Source of the DNA: Palsa-504 sp963767565
Lineage (GTDB): Bacteria > Actinomycetota > Actinomycetes > Streptosporangiales > Streptosporangiaceae
Reading direction: 5' to 3'
Length of the DNA: 64,000 nucleotides
Assembly (NCBI GenBank): GCA_963767565.1
Contig: CAVYEG010000004.1
Span: forward strand, 124,001-188,000
Position 1 is the stretch's first letter, and every line of letters starts with the position of its first letter. The translations under genes were made by a program, and so were the position numbers. Below the pieces are notes generated by a model. That model was not told the DNA's origin and made no database searches. It saw only the letters and a program-made list of their open reading frames with translations. Of the stretch, positions 29,766 through 37,605 are shown in pieces.

Positions 29766-30580
29766 GGCCTTGCGCCCGTCGTACTCGTCCGCCGGCCGGC
29801 GCCCGCCGTCCCGGCGGCTGTCCAGGCCGCGATCCATCCGGCCGCGATCCATCCGGGTACGGTCGATCCGGCCGCGGTCGACCCGCGGTCGACCCGGCCG
29901 CGGTCGATCCGGCCGCGGGCCGGGCGGGCGGCGATCCTGGTCGTCCCGAGCCACACCAGCGCCGCCGCCGTCAGGGTCAGCAGCGGGTACAGCGACCGGT
30001 CCGGCAGCGACAGGCGCAGCGCGGCGGTGAGCCCGACGGCCACGCCGACCAGGGCCAGGCCGAGCAGCGTGCGGCCGCGCGGCCGGCTGTCCCTGGCCCG
30101 GACGGCCAGGCCCAGGCTGACCAGGGTGACGACGATCGTCACCGCCTGAACCCAGTCCAGCAGGTAGTGCGCGACCATGTCGTCGTGCGTGCCCGGCAGC
30201 GGCCAGGCCCTGCTGAACGGCGGCCCGGTCAGCGGATCGGTGGCCAGGATCACGCCGCCCACCACGGTCAGCGCGCCGGCGCCCAGCCGGGCGCCGAACC
30301 TGGCCGCGTCGCTGGGCCAGGTCAGCTCAGCCAGGCCCCAGGCCAGCCCCAGCGGCGCGAGCAGCAGCGCGCACAGCTGAACGGCCCGGAACGTCGCGGG
30401 CCCGAAGCCGCTTTCGAAGCCCAGGCTCTGCGCGGCCAGCGCCACGGTCAGGGCCAGCGCCGCGATGGCCAGGCCGGCGAAGGCGGGCGCGGGCTGGCGC
30501 ACGCACCGTCCGGCGAGCATGCCGGTAGCCACGGCCGCGACCAGCACGCCCGCGAAGCCGATCAGGACCGGAACAGACAT
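29762..30580 (-). CDS. Multi-pass membrane protein with repetitive C-terminal tail
   Basis: 272 residues with about seven hydrophobic segments (for example LIGFAGVLVAAVATGMLAG, VQAVTIVVTLVSLGLAV, TLLGLALVGVAVGLTAAL). The cytosolic tail is built from Gly/Arg/Asp and Trp/Ile/Ala repeats (GRIDRGRVDRG; GWIAAGWIAA), encoded by degenerate tandem repeats at about 29830-29920. I recognise no family. The 4-base overlap with the ABM-domain gene suggests co-expression. Confidence 0.6.
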   Translation of the reverse strand: MSVPVLIGFAGVLVAAVATGMLAGRCVRQPAPAFAGLAIAALALTVALAAQSLGFESGFGPATFRAVQLCALLLAPLGLAWGLAELTWPSDAARFGARLGAGALTVVGGVILATDPLTGPPFSRAWPLPGTHDDMVAHYLLDWVQAVTIVVTLVSLGLAVRARDSRPRGRTLLGLALVGVAVGLTAALRLSLPDRSLYPLLTLTAAALVWLGTTRIAARPARGRIDRGRVDRGSTAAGSTVPGWIAAGWIAAWTAAGTAGAGRRTSTTGARP

Positions 30581-30635
30581 CAGCCCCTACGCTGCCCGAT
30601 GCCCGGCCGCGCCGGGAACCATGAGCTGAAGCCGG

Positions 30636-30734
30636 TTACTTCTTGTTCCGGCGCTGAATGCGCGTCTTCTTCAGCAGCTTGCGGTGCTTCTTCTTGGCCA
30701 TGCGCTTACGGCGCTTCTTGATGACAGAGCCCAC
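30636..30734 (-). CDS. bS22-type mini ribosomal protein (AURKAIP1/COX24 domain)
   Basis: 32 residues, extremely basic: GSVIKKRRKRMAKKKHRKLL, then KKTRIQRRNKK. This is the universal actinobacterial AURKAIP1/COX24-like peptide, found in mycobacterial ribosomes as bS22 in the small subunit near the decoding region. GTG 30734 has AGAAGGGTGG upstream. It is too short for most automatic ORF cut-offs. An HTH gene precedes it on the same strand, a pairing common in Streptomyces. Confidence 0.93.
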   Translation of the reverse strand: MGSVIKKRRKRMAKKKHRKLLKKTRIQRRNKK

Positions 30735-30927
30735 GGAACCACCCTTCTAGGCATTGCGGATGACGGGCACGCCAACACGCTCGCCCGGTCAGGGCGGCTG
30801 GACACACACCCAGTGCTAGAGACTACCCCCGATGCGGCGCGGTCGTGCGCCTGATGAGGCCATGCCATGCCTGCACCCCATCTGACCCGGATCCCGCGGC
30901 GCGGGCATCCGGCCTGGGCAAACCCCC

Positions 30928-30957
30928 CCATGACCCGGGCGGTACGCCCCGGGCCAT
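30928..30957 (-). terminator. Hairpin terminator of the HTH gene
   Basis: GACCCGGGCGGTACGCCCCGGG forms a strong GC stem (one bulged C, GTA loop) seven or more bases beyond the stop of the HTH gene. There is no U tract, which is usual for actinomycete terminators. Confidence 0.5.
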
Positions 30958-30964
30958 CGTTAAC

Positions 30965-31165
30965 TCATCCGGTACCGACGAAGGCAGCTCTCAGGTACTG
31001 ATTGACTGCCTGCTCGGGGACGCGGAATGAGCGTCCGACGCGTATGGCCTCCAGCTCGCCGGAGTGCACCAAGCGATACACGGTCATCTTTGACACGCGC
31101 ATGATCAAGGCCACTTCGGCAACGGTTAGAAATCGTACGTCGCTTAGGGGGGTTTCTCCTGCCAT
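30965..31165 (-). CDS. Excisionase-like helix-turn-helix protein
   Basis: 66 residues: VRFLTVAEVALIMRVSKMTVYRLVHSGELEAIRVGRSFRVP is a MerR/excisionase winged HTH like that of BldC (here at 12143) but a different subgroup. It sits upstream of the bS22 gene on the same strand, an arrangement conserved in actinomycetes, so it is probably a chromosomal regulator rather than a mobile-element excisionase. There is no integrase nearby. Start codon ATG 31165. Confidence 0.85.
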   Translation of the reverse strand: MAGETPLSDVRFLTVAEVALIMRVSKMTVYRLVHSGELEAIRVGRSFRVPEQAVNQYLRAAFVGTG

Positions 31166-31473
31166 GCAGTTGCCTCTTCCGCACGAAGCCGAGCACTTGA
31201 CGGGATTCAGAGCGCACCAGTCACGTACGTCTCCAGGGTAAGTCCCGTACAGAAAAGAGCAAGCCCGCCCATAGCCTCATTGTTGTTACCGTTCGGCTGC
31301 AATCGCCCAACGCGACTCAACGCGCAATCCTGGTTACCGGCGCTGAGCTGCGCCGTCCCGCTGGCGGTCCTTTGTCGCCGAACAGTTCACATGGGCCGGA
31401 CGCGGAACGTCATTCGGCGAAAACTGGTCACCGGACCGGGACCTCTTGGCGCCGCCACGCCATTTTTGGATCA
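31166..31473. other. Intergenic region between the HTH gene and acuC
   Basis: About 300 bases downstream of acuC (minus) and upstream of the HTH gene (minus). It should contain the acuC terminator and the HTH promoter. I see no gene or clear conserved element in it. Confidence 0.4.
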
Positions 31474-32652
31474 TCAAGCCGGCGGGAGCAGTCCGTGCCA
31501 GGCAAAAGTGGCCCGGCAGGTGTTCATGATCGAAGAGTCGATCGGGTCGCCCGGATCCAAACCCGAAGCGACCGGAATAAAGTCCGCAGGCTGGCCGTCG
31601 GTCATCACCGAGGGGGGGTCCTCCCCCGTCCGGGCGGCCGCCAGGGCGCGCCAGGCCGCGGGGATGGACCGGGCCGGATCGACCGGCTGGCCCGCAGCCA
31701 CGGCCAGCAGGTGGGTCCAGGTGCGCGGCACCACCTGGACCAGCTCGTACCCGCCGCCGCCGGTCAGCAGCCAGCGGCCGCCGGCCGTCTCGTGGGCCAG
31801 GTCGTGGATCATGACCGCGGTGCGCCGTTGCGCGTCCACGGACAGGCCCAGGTGGGCCAGCGGGTCGAGCCGGTGGCTGTCGCAGCCGTGCTGGCTGACC
31901 AGCACCTCCGGCCCGAACGCCCGCAGCAGCGGCGGCACCACCGCGTCGAAGGCCCGCAGCCAGCCCGCGTCGCCGGTGCCGGCCGGCAGGGCCACGTTGA
32001 CCGCGTACCCGCGGCCGTCCCCGCTGCCGATCTCCGAGGCCAGCCCGGTGCCGGGGAACAGGGTGGCCGGATGCTCGTGCAGGCTGATGGTGAGCACCCG
32101 CGGGTCGTGGTAGAACGCCGCCTGCACCCCGTCGCCGTGGTGCACGTCCACGTCCACGTAGGCGATCCGCTGCGCGCCCTGGGCCAGCATCCAGCTGATC
32201 GCGATGGCCGGGTCGTTGTAGATGCAGAACCCGCTGGCCGAACGGCGCATGGCGTGATGCAGGCCGCCCGCGATGTTGACCGCGTGCGGGGCCTGGCCCC
32301 GCCAGACCGCCCGGGCCGCGGCCAGCGTGGCCCCGGCGACCAGCACCGAGGCCTCGTGCATGGCCGGGAACACCGGGTCGTCCATGGTGCCGAGGCCGTA
32401 CCGGAGGTTGGGCCGCAGGTCCTGGCCGGCCTGGCGGACCGCGTCGATGTAGGCCGGGTCGTGCACCAGCTCGAGCTCGTCCTGGCTGGCCGGGTCAGGG
32501 ACCTGCAGCGTCACCGAGGGCAGGGACAGCACGCCGAGCTCGCGGGCCAGCGCCATGGTCAGCTCGACTCGCACCGGCGCCAGCGGGTGGCTGGGCCCGA
32601 AGTCGTAGCCGGTCAGCCGGTCATCCCAGGCCAGCGCCAGCGAGCCCGCCAT
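31474..32652 (-). CDS. acuC: Acetoin utilisation AcuC-like deacetylase
   Basis: 392 residues of the class I histone-deacetylase fold. HPLAPVRVELTM near the start, NIAGGLHHAM, YVDVDVHHGDGVQ (zinc-site Asp/His near 165) and GGGGYEL near the end are all present. It is a cytoplasmic protein-lysine deacetylase; in Bacillus AcuC deacetylates acetyl-CoA synthetase. The start ATG 32652 shares one base with the proC stop (TAATG), so proC and acuC are coupled. Confidence 0.9.
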   Translation of the reverse strand: MAGSLALAWDDRLTGYDFGPSHPLAPVRVELTMALARELGVLSLPSVTLQVPDPASQDELELVHDPAYIDAVRQAGQDLRPNLRYGLGTMDDPVFPAMHEASVLVAGATLAAARAVWRGQAPHAVNIAGGLHHAMRRSASGFCIYNDPAIAISWMLAQGAQRIAYVDVDVHHGDGVQAAFYHDPRVLTISLHEHPATLFPGTGLASEIGSGDGRGYAVNVALPAGTGDAGWLRAFDAVVPPLLRAFGPEVLVSQHGCDSHRLDPLAHLGLSVDAQRRTAVMIHDLAHETAGGRWLLTGGGGYELVQVVPRTWTHLLAVAAGQPVDPARSIPAAWRALAAARTGEDPPSVMTDGQPADFIPVASGLDPGDPIDSSIMNTCRATFAWHGLLPPA

Positions 32653-33473
32653 TATGCTTCCCGGCCCGGGGGCAGCCCTGGATCGGCGCCGAGCTCGCGG
32701 CCTCGATCCCGGGCCGCCTCGATGGCGGCCAGGAACGCGGCCCGCACCCCGTGCCGTTCCAGCTCCCTGATGGCCGAGATCGTCGTCCCGCCGGGCGAGG
32801 TCACGGCCTCGCGCAGGATGACCGGGTGCTCCCCGGTTTCCCGGAGCATGGTGGCCGCGCCGTAGACCGCCTGGATCACCATCTCCAGCGCGGTGCCGCG
32901 CGCCATGCCGAGCAGGATCCCGGCGTCCACCATGGACTCGACCAGGTAGTACACGTAGGCCGGGCCGCTGCCGGACAGCGCGGTGGCCGCGTCCTGCTGC
33001 GACTCGGGGATGCGGAGCACCTCGCCCACCGGGCGGAGCAGTTCCTCGGCCCGGCGCAGGTGCTCCTCGCCGGCGTGCGCGCCGGCCGAGATCACGCTCA
33101 TGGCCCGGTCCACCAGGACCGGCGTGTTCGACATGACCCGGACCACGGGTACCTCGCCGGGCAGCCGCCGCTCGATGAACGACGTGGTGATGCCGGCCGC
33201 GACCGAGACCACGAGCCGCCCGGGCGGCAGTCCGGGCGCGATCTCGGCCAGCAGCTTGCCCATGTCCTGCGGCTTGACCCCCAGGACCAGGGTGTCGGCC
33301 AGCTTGGCCGCGGCCGGGGCGTCCGTCACCTGCACGCCGTAGCCGGAGCGGATCTCGGTGGCCCGCTCCTCCCGGCGGACCGCGGCCACCACCGCCGAAG
33401 GCGCCCAGCCCGCGCGCAGCAGCCCGGACAGCAGCGCCTCGCCCATCTTGCCGGTGCCGAGAATCGCGATCAT
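32652..33473 (-). CDS. proC: Pyrroline-5-carboxylate reductase
   Basis: 273 residues. Last step of proline biosynthesis. The N-terminal Rossmann motif is IAILGTGKMGEALLSGLL. LGVKPQDM, VVRVMSNTP and the C-terminal signature ALSGSGPAYVYYLVESM...LREAVTSPGGTT are family hallmarks. I start at ATG 33473; the frame continues upstream but only as antisense of the proline dehydrogenase gene. That gene lies 11 bases upstream, so both proline synthesis and breakdown genes sit in one transcription unit. Confidence 0.95.
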   Translation of the reverse strand: MIAILGTGKMGEALLSGLLRAGWAPSAVVAAVRREERATEIRSGYGVQVTDAPAAAKLADTLVLGVKPQDMGKLLAEIAPGLPPGRLVVSVAAGITTSFIERRLPGEVPVVRVMSNTPVLVDRAMSVISAGAHAGEEHLRRAEELLRPVGEVLRIPESQQDAATALSGSGPAYVYYLVESMVDAGILLGMARGTALEMVIQAVYGAATMLRETGEHPVILREAVTSPGGTTISAIRELERHGVRAAFLAAIEAARDRGRELGADPGLPPGREA

Positions 33474-33484
33474 GAGGTGTACTC

Positions 33485-34411
33485 CTACTTCTTCGACCCG
33501 AGCGAGCGCAGGAAGAAGGCGAGGTTGCCGGGCCGTTCGGCCAGGCGGCGGACCAGGTAGGCGTACCAGTCCCCGCCGTAGGGGACGTAGACCCGCATCC
33601 GCGCGCCGGTGTTGGCCAGCCGCCGCTGCTCGGCCGGGCGGATGCCGTACAGCATCTGGTATTCGAAGCTGTCGCTGGCCCGGCCGGTCAGCCGGGCCAG
33701 GGAGGCGGCGATCTCGATCAGCCGCGGGTCGTGGGTGGCCAGCATCGGGTAACCGGGCCCGTTCATCAGCACCTTCAGGCAGCGCGCGTAGGACCGGTCG
33801 ATGTCCCGGCGGGCGGTGAAGGCCACGTGCTCGGGCTCGTTGTAGGCGCCCTTGCACAGCCGGACCCGGATCCCGTAGCCGGCCAGCGCGCGGCAGTCGT
33901 CCTCGGCGCGGCGCAGGCAGGCCTGGACCACGCAGCCGAGATCGGGGTGGTCGGCGCGCAGCTTGGCCGCGATGCGCAGGGTCGGCTCGATGGCCGGGTG
34001 CTCCTCGGCGTCCAGGGTCACGGTGGTGCCCGCCTGCGCCGCGGCGGCGCAGATCCGGGCGATGTTGCCCGCCGCCAGGTCCGGGCTCAGGAACAGCCCG
34101 ACCGCGGTCGGCTTGACCGAGACCTCGGCCGCGCCCCGGCGGGTCAGGCCTTCGCCGCCGAGCTGGCCCAGCAGCTGGATGTATTCCTGCGTGACCGCCT
34201 CGGCCTGGGCCTGCTGCTTGGTGTCCTCGCCCAGGTAGTCCAGGCTGACCAGCAGCCCGGCGGCGCGCAGCGCGCGGGTGACCCGCACCGCGTCCTGGGC
34301 GGTCTCGCCCGCCACGTAGGAATCGACGATGCCCCGCGTCTGCGGCGCGGTGGTGACCAGCTGGCGCAGCCGCGGGCTGGCCGACGCGGCGAGCAGAATC
34401 CTGCGCAGCAC
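33485..34411 (-). CDS. Proline dehydrogenase
   Basis: 308 residues, single-domain FAD-dependent PRODH beta-alpha barrel oxidising proline to pyrroline-5-carboxylate. Motifs: LVSLDYLGED, VSVKPTAVGL, RLCKGAYNEP, and FEYQMLYGIRPAEQRRL near residue 250. The start GTG 34411 has GGGAGG nine bases upstream; the frame upstream overlaps the ygfZ-like gene antisense and is not used. The electron acceptor is probably the membrane quinone pool. Confidence 0.92.
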   Translation of the reverse strand: MLRRILLAASASPRLRQLVTTAPQTRGIVDSYVAGETAQDAVRVTRALRAAGLLVSLDYLGEDTKQQAQAEAVTQEYIQLLGQLGGEGLTRRGAAEVSVKPTAVGLFLSPDLAAGNIARICAAAAQAGTTVTLDAEEHPAIEPTLRIAAKLRADHPDLGCVVQACLRRAEDDCRALAGYGIRVRLCKGAYNEPEHVAFTARRDIDRSYARCLKVLMNGPGYPMLATHDPRLIEIAASLARLTGRASDSFEYQMLYGIRPAEQRRLANTGARMRVYVPYGGDWYAYLVRRLAERPGNLAFFLRSLGSKK

Positions 34412-34440
34412 GAAGACAACCTCCCGTTCGGTGGGATGTA

Positions 34441-35466
34441 TCAGAGTATCTGCCGGGAACGCAGCGTGACCTTGACGTTCGCGCCGGCGTCCGGCGGCAC
34501 GATGACCTCCTGGCCGGCCGCGACGCCCCCGGCCAGCAGCGTCGCCGCCACCGGCACGGTCCGCTTGACCAGGGCCAGCCCGATCGGGCCCTGCTCGTAG
34601 TGCCGCGCCGCGGACCCGGTGAAGCCGACGGTCGCTTCGTTTAGCTCGACCGGGTCGCCGTGCGCGGGCAGCCGGTCGACGCTGCCGTCCAGGTCCAGGA
34701 AGACCAGCCGCCGCGGCGGGTGGCCGAGGTTGTGCACCCGGGCCACCGTCTCCTGGCCCCGGTAGCAGCCCTTGTTCAGGTGCACCGCGGTCCCGATCCA
34801 GCCCGCCTCGTGCGGGATGGTCCGGTGATCGGTGTCCAGGCCGAACCGGGGCACGTGCGCGGCGATCCGCAGCGCCTCGAAGGCCCACATGCCGGCGGGG
34901 ACGGCCCCGCGCCGCACCAGCTCGGCGGCTGCGCCGGCCAGCAGGTCCCGCGCCACGATCAGGTCGATGGTGCCGAACGATCCAGGCTCCACCCGGGCCG
35001 CCACCGCGTCGAGCTCCCCGGCCTTCTCGCCCGCCCGGGGCCCGAGCACGGACAGCACCGCGTACTGCGGGCTGACGTCGGTCGCCTCGACCCGCAGCAT
35101 GAACCGCATGGACTCCAGGAAGTCCAGCAGCGCCGGGGCGGTGCCCGGCTCTACGTGGATCCAGGTCGTGGTGCCGTCGTCGGTCAGCGTCAGGTGGTGC
35201 TCGATGTGCCCGGTGGGGCTGAGGATCAGGGCCTGAGCGCTGCTCCCGGCGGGCAGTTTGTCCAGCTGCTGGGTGGTCAGGCTGTGCAGCCAGGTCAGCC
35301 GGTCCGGGCCGGTGATGGTCAGCACGCCCCGGTTGGACCGGTCGACCAGCCCCGCGGCGGTATCGGCCGCGCGCTGCTCGCGCATCGGGTCGCCGTAGTG
35401 CGCCGCGACCCCCTGGTCCAGCCCGCTGGCCTCCACCGCCCCTGGTCGTGCCAGCAGCGGGCTCAT
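34441..35466 (-). CDS. ygfZ: YgfZ/GcvT-like folate-binding protein
   Basis: 341 residues, GcvT-fold protein assisting iron-sulfur enzyme maturation in a folate-dependent way. The family signature KGCYRGQE with the essential cysteine is at about residue 237, preceded by IPHEAGW. I prefer ATG 35466 because GAGGGGG stands nine bases ahead. ATGs at 35493 and 35523 are possible, the latter overlapping the fur-like stop by eight bases. Confidence 0.88.
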   Translation of the reverse strand: MSPLLARPGAVEASGLDQGVAAHYGDPMREQRAADTAAGLVDRSNRGVLTITGPDRLTWLHSLTTQQLDKLPAGSSAQALILSPTGHIEHHLTLTDDGTTTWIHVEPGTAPALLDFLESMRFMLRVEATDVSPQYAVLSVLGPRAGEKAGELDAVAARVEPGSFGTIDLIVARDLLAGAAAELVRRGAVPAGMWAFEALRIAAHVPRFGLDTDHRTIPHEAGWIGTAVHLNKGCYRGQETVARVHNLGHPPRRLVFLDLDGSVDRLPAHGDPVELNEATVGFTGSAARHYEQGPIGLALVKRTVPVAATLLAGGVAAGQEVIVPPDAGANVKVTLRSRQIL

Positions 35467-35515
35467 CACATGTTCCCCCTCGTGCTCAGTCATCGGCTGT
35501 TCAGTGTTGGCCTGC

Positions 35516-35971
35516 TTAGGCATCGGCGGCCGCCCGGCAGTCCCGGCAGCGGCCGAAGACGGTCAGGTGGCCGACGTCGGTCTCGAAGCCGTGCTGCTCC
35601 TCCAGGGTGGTGATCAGCGGGCGGATGGCGTCCGGGCCGATCTCGGTCACCCGGCCGCAGGAGCGGCACAGCAGGTGCACGTGGTCCGCGTTGCTGGCCA
35701 GGTGGTAGATGGGCGCGCCGTGCCGCAGATGGGTGTGGCTGACCATGCCGATCTGCTCGAGCAGCTCCAGCGTCCGGTAGATGGTGGAGATGTTGACCCC
35801 GCGCGCCGTCTGCTGCACCTGGGCGCCGATCTCCTCCGGGGTGCCGTGATCCAGCCGCGCCACCGCCTCGAGCACCAGCTGCCGCTGCGGCGTCACCCGG
35901 TAGCCGCGGGCCCGGAGCTGCTCATCCCACCCGCGCACCGGAAGCTCGGGGGACGGCGCATCCGCGTTCAT
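35516..35971 (-). CDS. nur: Fur family regulator, Nur (nickel) type
   Basis: 151 residues: winged helix (YRVTPQRQLVLEAVARL; NISTIYRTLELL), then a metal-binding dimerisation domain. VSHTHLRHGAPIYHL (His 79, His 81) and GHLTVFG (His 135) match the Ni-site residues known for Streptomyces Nur. DHVHLLCRSC and CRDC match the M-site histidines and structural zinc cysteines, although the poly-His run before HVH is reduced to NAD. Nur represses nickel uptake and the Fe superoxide dismutase. TACTAT six bases before ATG 35971 would give a leaderless transcript. Zur or other Fur subtypes fit less well. Confidence 0.78.
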   Translation of the reverse strand: MNADAPSPELPVRGWDEQLRARGYRVTPQRQLVLEAVARLDHGTPEEIGAQVQQTARGVNISTIYRTLELLEQIGMVSHTHLRHGAPIYHLASNADHVHLLCRSCGRVTEIGPDAIRPLITTLEEQHGFETDVGHLTVFGRCRDCRAAADA

Positions 35972-36020
35972 GGGCCCATAGTAGTTCGCACGGTGTGATT
36001 CCCCGCACGGCGAAATGCCC

Positions 36021-36050
36021 TTGCCTGCGGGCCCGTTCCGCGGCTAACGT
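36021..36050 (+). promoter_or_regulatory. Promoter of the 12-codon ORF transcript
   Basis: TTGCCT at 36021-36026 and TAACGT at 36045-36050 are separated by 18 bases, a good match to the Streptomyces HrdB-type promoter. The start point should be about 36057, a few bases before the Shine-Dalgarno sequence of the mini-ORF. Confidence 0.55.
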
Positions 36051-36084
36051 GCGAGGTACGCGGGAAAGGAGGTGGTCCGAAAGT

Positions 36085-36123
36085 ATGCATAGACATTGGA
36101 CTCGCGAGGTGGCTGTCAGCTAG
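36085..36123 (+). CDS. 12-codon mini-ORF (MHRHWTREVAVS) with extended Shine-Dalgarno
   Basis: ATG 36085 to TAG 36121-36123 encodes MHRHWTREVAVS. It is preceded by AAAGGAGGTGGTCC (36065-36078), which matches the 16S rRNA 3' end over 13 of 14 bases, and by a promoter (36021-36050). Nothing on the plus strand follows for nearly 1 kb, but strong hairpins occur at about 36290-36431. It looks like the head of a small leader-type RNA. I cannot assign a function. Confidence 0.5.
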   Translation: MHRHWTREVAVS

Positions 36124-36289
36124 CCGCCTTTCCGCCGGCACGACGTCCAGTTCGGCTAACGGGACGGCGGCCGGCTAATCCTGACAGACACCGAGTCCCC
36201 GGGCTGATCGACCTAGTCCAGTCGGTCCCCGCGCAGCGCAATCCTGTGCCGTGCGAGAGTCGCCCGGGGATACTCTGTTTTTCGGGGGA

Positions 36290-36431
36290 GCTGTTGTTGG
36301 CCCGGGGGCCGACCCCCCGGACCCCCCGCTGCGCTTCGCGCGCCCGCTGCGGTTACCGCCGTAGTATCGCGCGGCCGGAGGGGCCGTTGGCCCCTCGCGG
36401 AACCGCGCGATGGCGGGGCTTTGGGCCCCGC
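36290..36431. terminator. Cluster of strong hairpins (bidirectional terminator or structured RNA)
   Basis: At 36366-36411 the nine-base arms ATCGCGCGG and CCGCGCGAT enclose a second perfect hairpin, GAGGGGCC-GTT-GGCCCCTC (36378-36396). A further stem GCGGGGC/GCCCCGC follows at about 36413-36431, and CCGGGGG/CCCCCCGG precedes it near 36301-36320. They lie between the mini-ORF transcript (plus) and the end of the nitrobindin-like gene (minus), so they may terminate both. The rest of 36124-36453 holds no gene. Confidence 0.6.
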
Positions 36432-36453
36432 ACTCTTCGCCGTACGGCTCGCT

Positions 36454-36942
36454 TTACTGCTCGCTGGTGGAACTGACGCGCTTGAGCTGGGCGGAGAGGT
36501 GGGGCTGGAGGGGCTGGCCCATGGCCGCCATATCGTAGGCGTAGGCCAGGTCGCCGCCCGCCAGCCCGTACAGCCGGTGCCCGGCCGTCACTTCCTTGGC
36601 CGTGGCCGTGCGCGCCACCACGTCGGTGGCCAGCTCGATGCGGGTCCCGGTGATCTCGCCCAGGTAGATCTCCACGATGCCGGTCGGGTGGGCCAGCATC
36701 ACCTCGACCTGGCGGTCCGGCCGGGGCCGCCAGTAGCCGCTCTCGGTGCCCAGCGGCGGGCCGATCCGCCCGTCTTCGTCCAGCCGCCAGGTCCGGCTGA
36801 CGTAGCTGAGGAACGGCTTGCCGTTGTGGCTGAAGGTGATCTCCTGGCCGAACCGGAACGAGGAGATGGTCGGGTAGCCGCCGATCCCGGCGCCCTCCCA
36901 CCGGCCGAGCAGGAAGGCCATCGGCTCGAGGTCAGGATGCAT
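36454..36942 (-). CDS. FABP-like / nitrobindin family haem-binding protein
   Basis: 162 residues: small beta-barrel with LGRWEGAGIGGYPTI (GxWxGxG motif) near residue 12, and a helical C-terminus (MGQPLQPHLSAQLKRV). It belongs to the DUF1794/THAP4-like nitrobindins, which bind ferric haem and react with NO or peroxynitrite. The haem-ligand histidine of the family lies close to the C-terminus; PHLSAQ is the candidate. The role is inferred from the family. The start overlaps a 36-residue membrane peptide gene by 11 bases. Confidence 0.85.
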   Translation of the reverse strand: MHPDLEPMAFLLGRWEGAGIGGYPTISSFRFGQEITFSHNGKPFLSYVSRTWRLDEDGRIGPPLGTESGYWRPRPDRQVEVMLAHPTGIVEIYLGEITGTRIELATDVVARTATAKEVTAGHRLYGLAGGDLAYAYDMAAMGQPLQPHLSAQLKRVSSTSEQ

Positions 36943-37042
36943 CGCCGCGGCGCCTCCCGGCCAGCAGCACGCGCCCGGCCACGTACAGGCCGGCCACCGC
37001 GACGGCGGCGAACACGCAGATCAGGATCGTGGCGCTCAGCAT
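36932..37042 (-). CDS. 36-residue single-pass membrane peptide
   Basis: MLSATILICVFAAVAVAGLY continues into a basic VAGRVLLAGRRRGDAS tail: one transmembrane helix with a positive cytoplasmic end. ATG 37042 has GGAGG nine bases upstream; an ATG at 37051 abuts that ribosome site and is unlikely. The stop lies inside the start of the nitrobindin-like gene (11-base overlap), which suggests coupling. It lies back-to-back with the DsrE gene. Confidence 0.6.
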   Translation of the reverse strand: MLSATILICVFAAVAVAGLYVAGRVLLAGRRRGDAS

Positions 37043-37114
37043 GCCGTGCATCCTCCGCAGTTTAGGCGCGGACCGCCCCGGTTTGCCCGCGCCGCGCCGG
37101 ACTAGAGTTCTGCC

Positions 37115-37480
37115 ATGGCCGAGCGCTCTCTCGTCATCAAGGTCACCGCGGGCGACGATGAGCCGGAACGCTGCAATCAGGCCTTCACGGTGGCCGCGGC
37201 CGCGGTGGCCAGCGGGATCGACGTGTCCCTGTGGCTGACCGGGGAGTCGGCCTGGTTCGGCCTGCCGGGCCGGGCCCAGAAGTTCTCGCTGCCGCACGCC
37301 GCGCCGCTGGCCGACCTGCTGGCCGGGGTGCTGGCCGCCGGCACCGTGACCGTCTGCACCCAGTGCGCCGCACGCCGGGGCATCAGCCAGGACGACCTGA
37401 TCAAGGGGATCAGGATCGCCGGCGCCGCCACCTTCGTGGCCGAGATCATGACCGAGGGCGCGCAAGCACTGGTCTACTAG
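37115..37480 (+). CDS. DsrE family protein
   Basis: 121 residues with the DsrE/F-like alpha-beta fold: SLVIKVTAGDDEPERCNQAFTVAAAAVASGIDVSLWLTGE, and CTQCAARRGISQDDLIKGIRIAGA with two cysteines. DsrE-like proteins often carry or relay sulfur. It starts at ATG 37115 and stands alone on the plus strand ahead of the kinase gene (125-base gap). The exact role is unknown. Confidence 0.85.
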   Translation: MAERSLVIKVTAGDDEPERCNQAFTVAAAAVASGIDVSLWLTGESAWFGLPGRAQKFSLPHAAPLADLLAGVLAAGTVTVCTQCAARRGISQDDLIKGIRIAGAATFVAEIMTEGAQALVY

Positions 37481-37605
37481 GCCGGACGTTGACCGCACGA
37501 TGGTCCTGGTGCGAGACTCAGGTGTTTTGGTCGCTCCCGGGCCCGAACGGCTGGCGGGCACCGCGGCCTTGAGGGTCCCTGACCGCGTCCGGGGGGACGA
37601 TACCT

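Noticed and set aside
29765..29954. Longer start for the ABM-domain protein
   Set aside because: The extra residues are only the out-of-frame reading of repeats in the upstream membrane-protein gene; the ATGA overlap at 29762-29765 is a better start.
30965..31165. Excisionase of a mobile element
   Set aside because: No integrase or phage genes nearby; the position beside the bS22 gene is typical for a chromosomal HTH protein.
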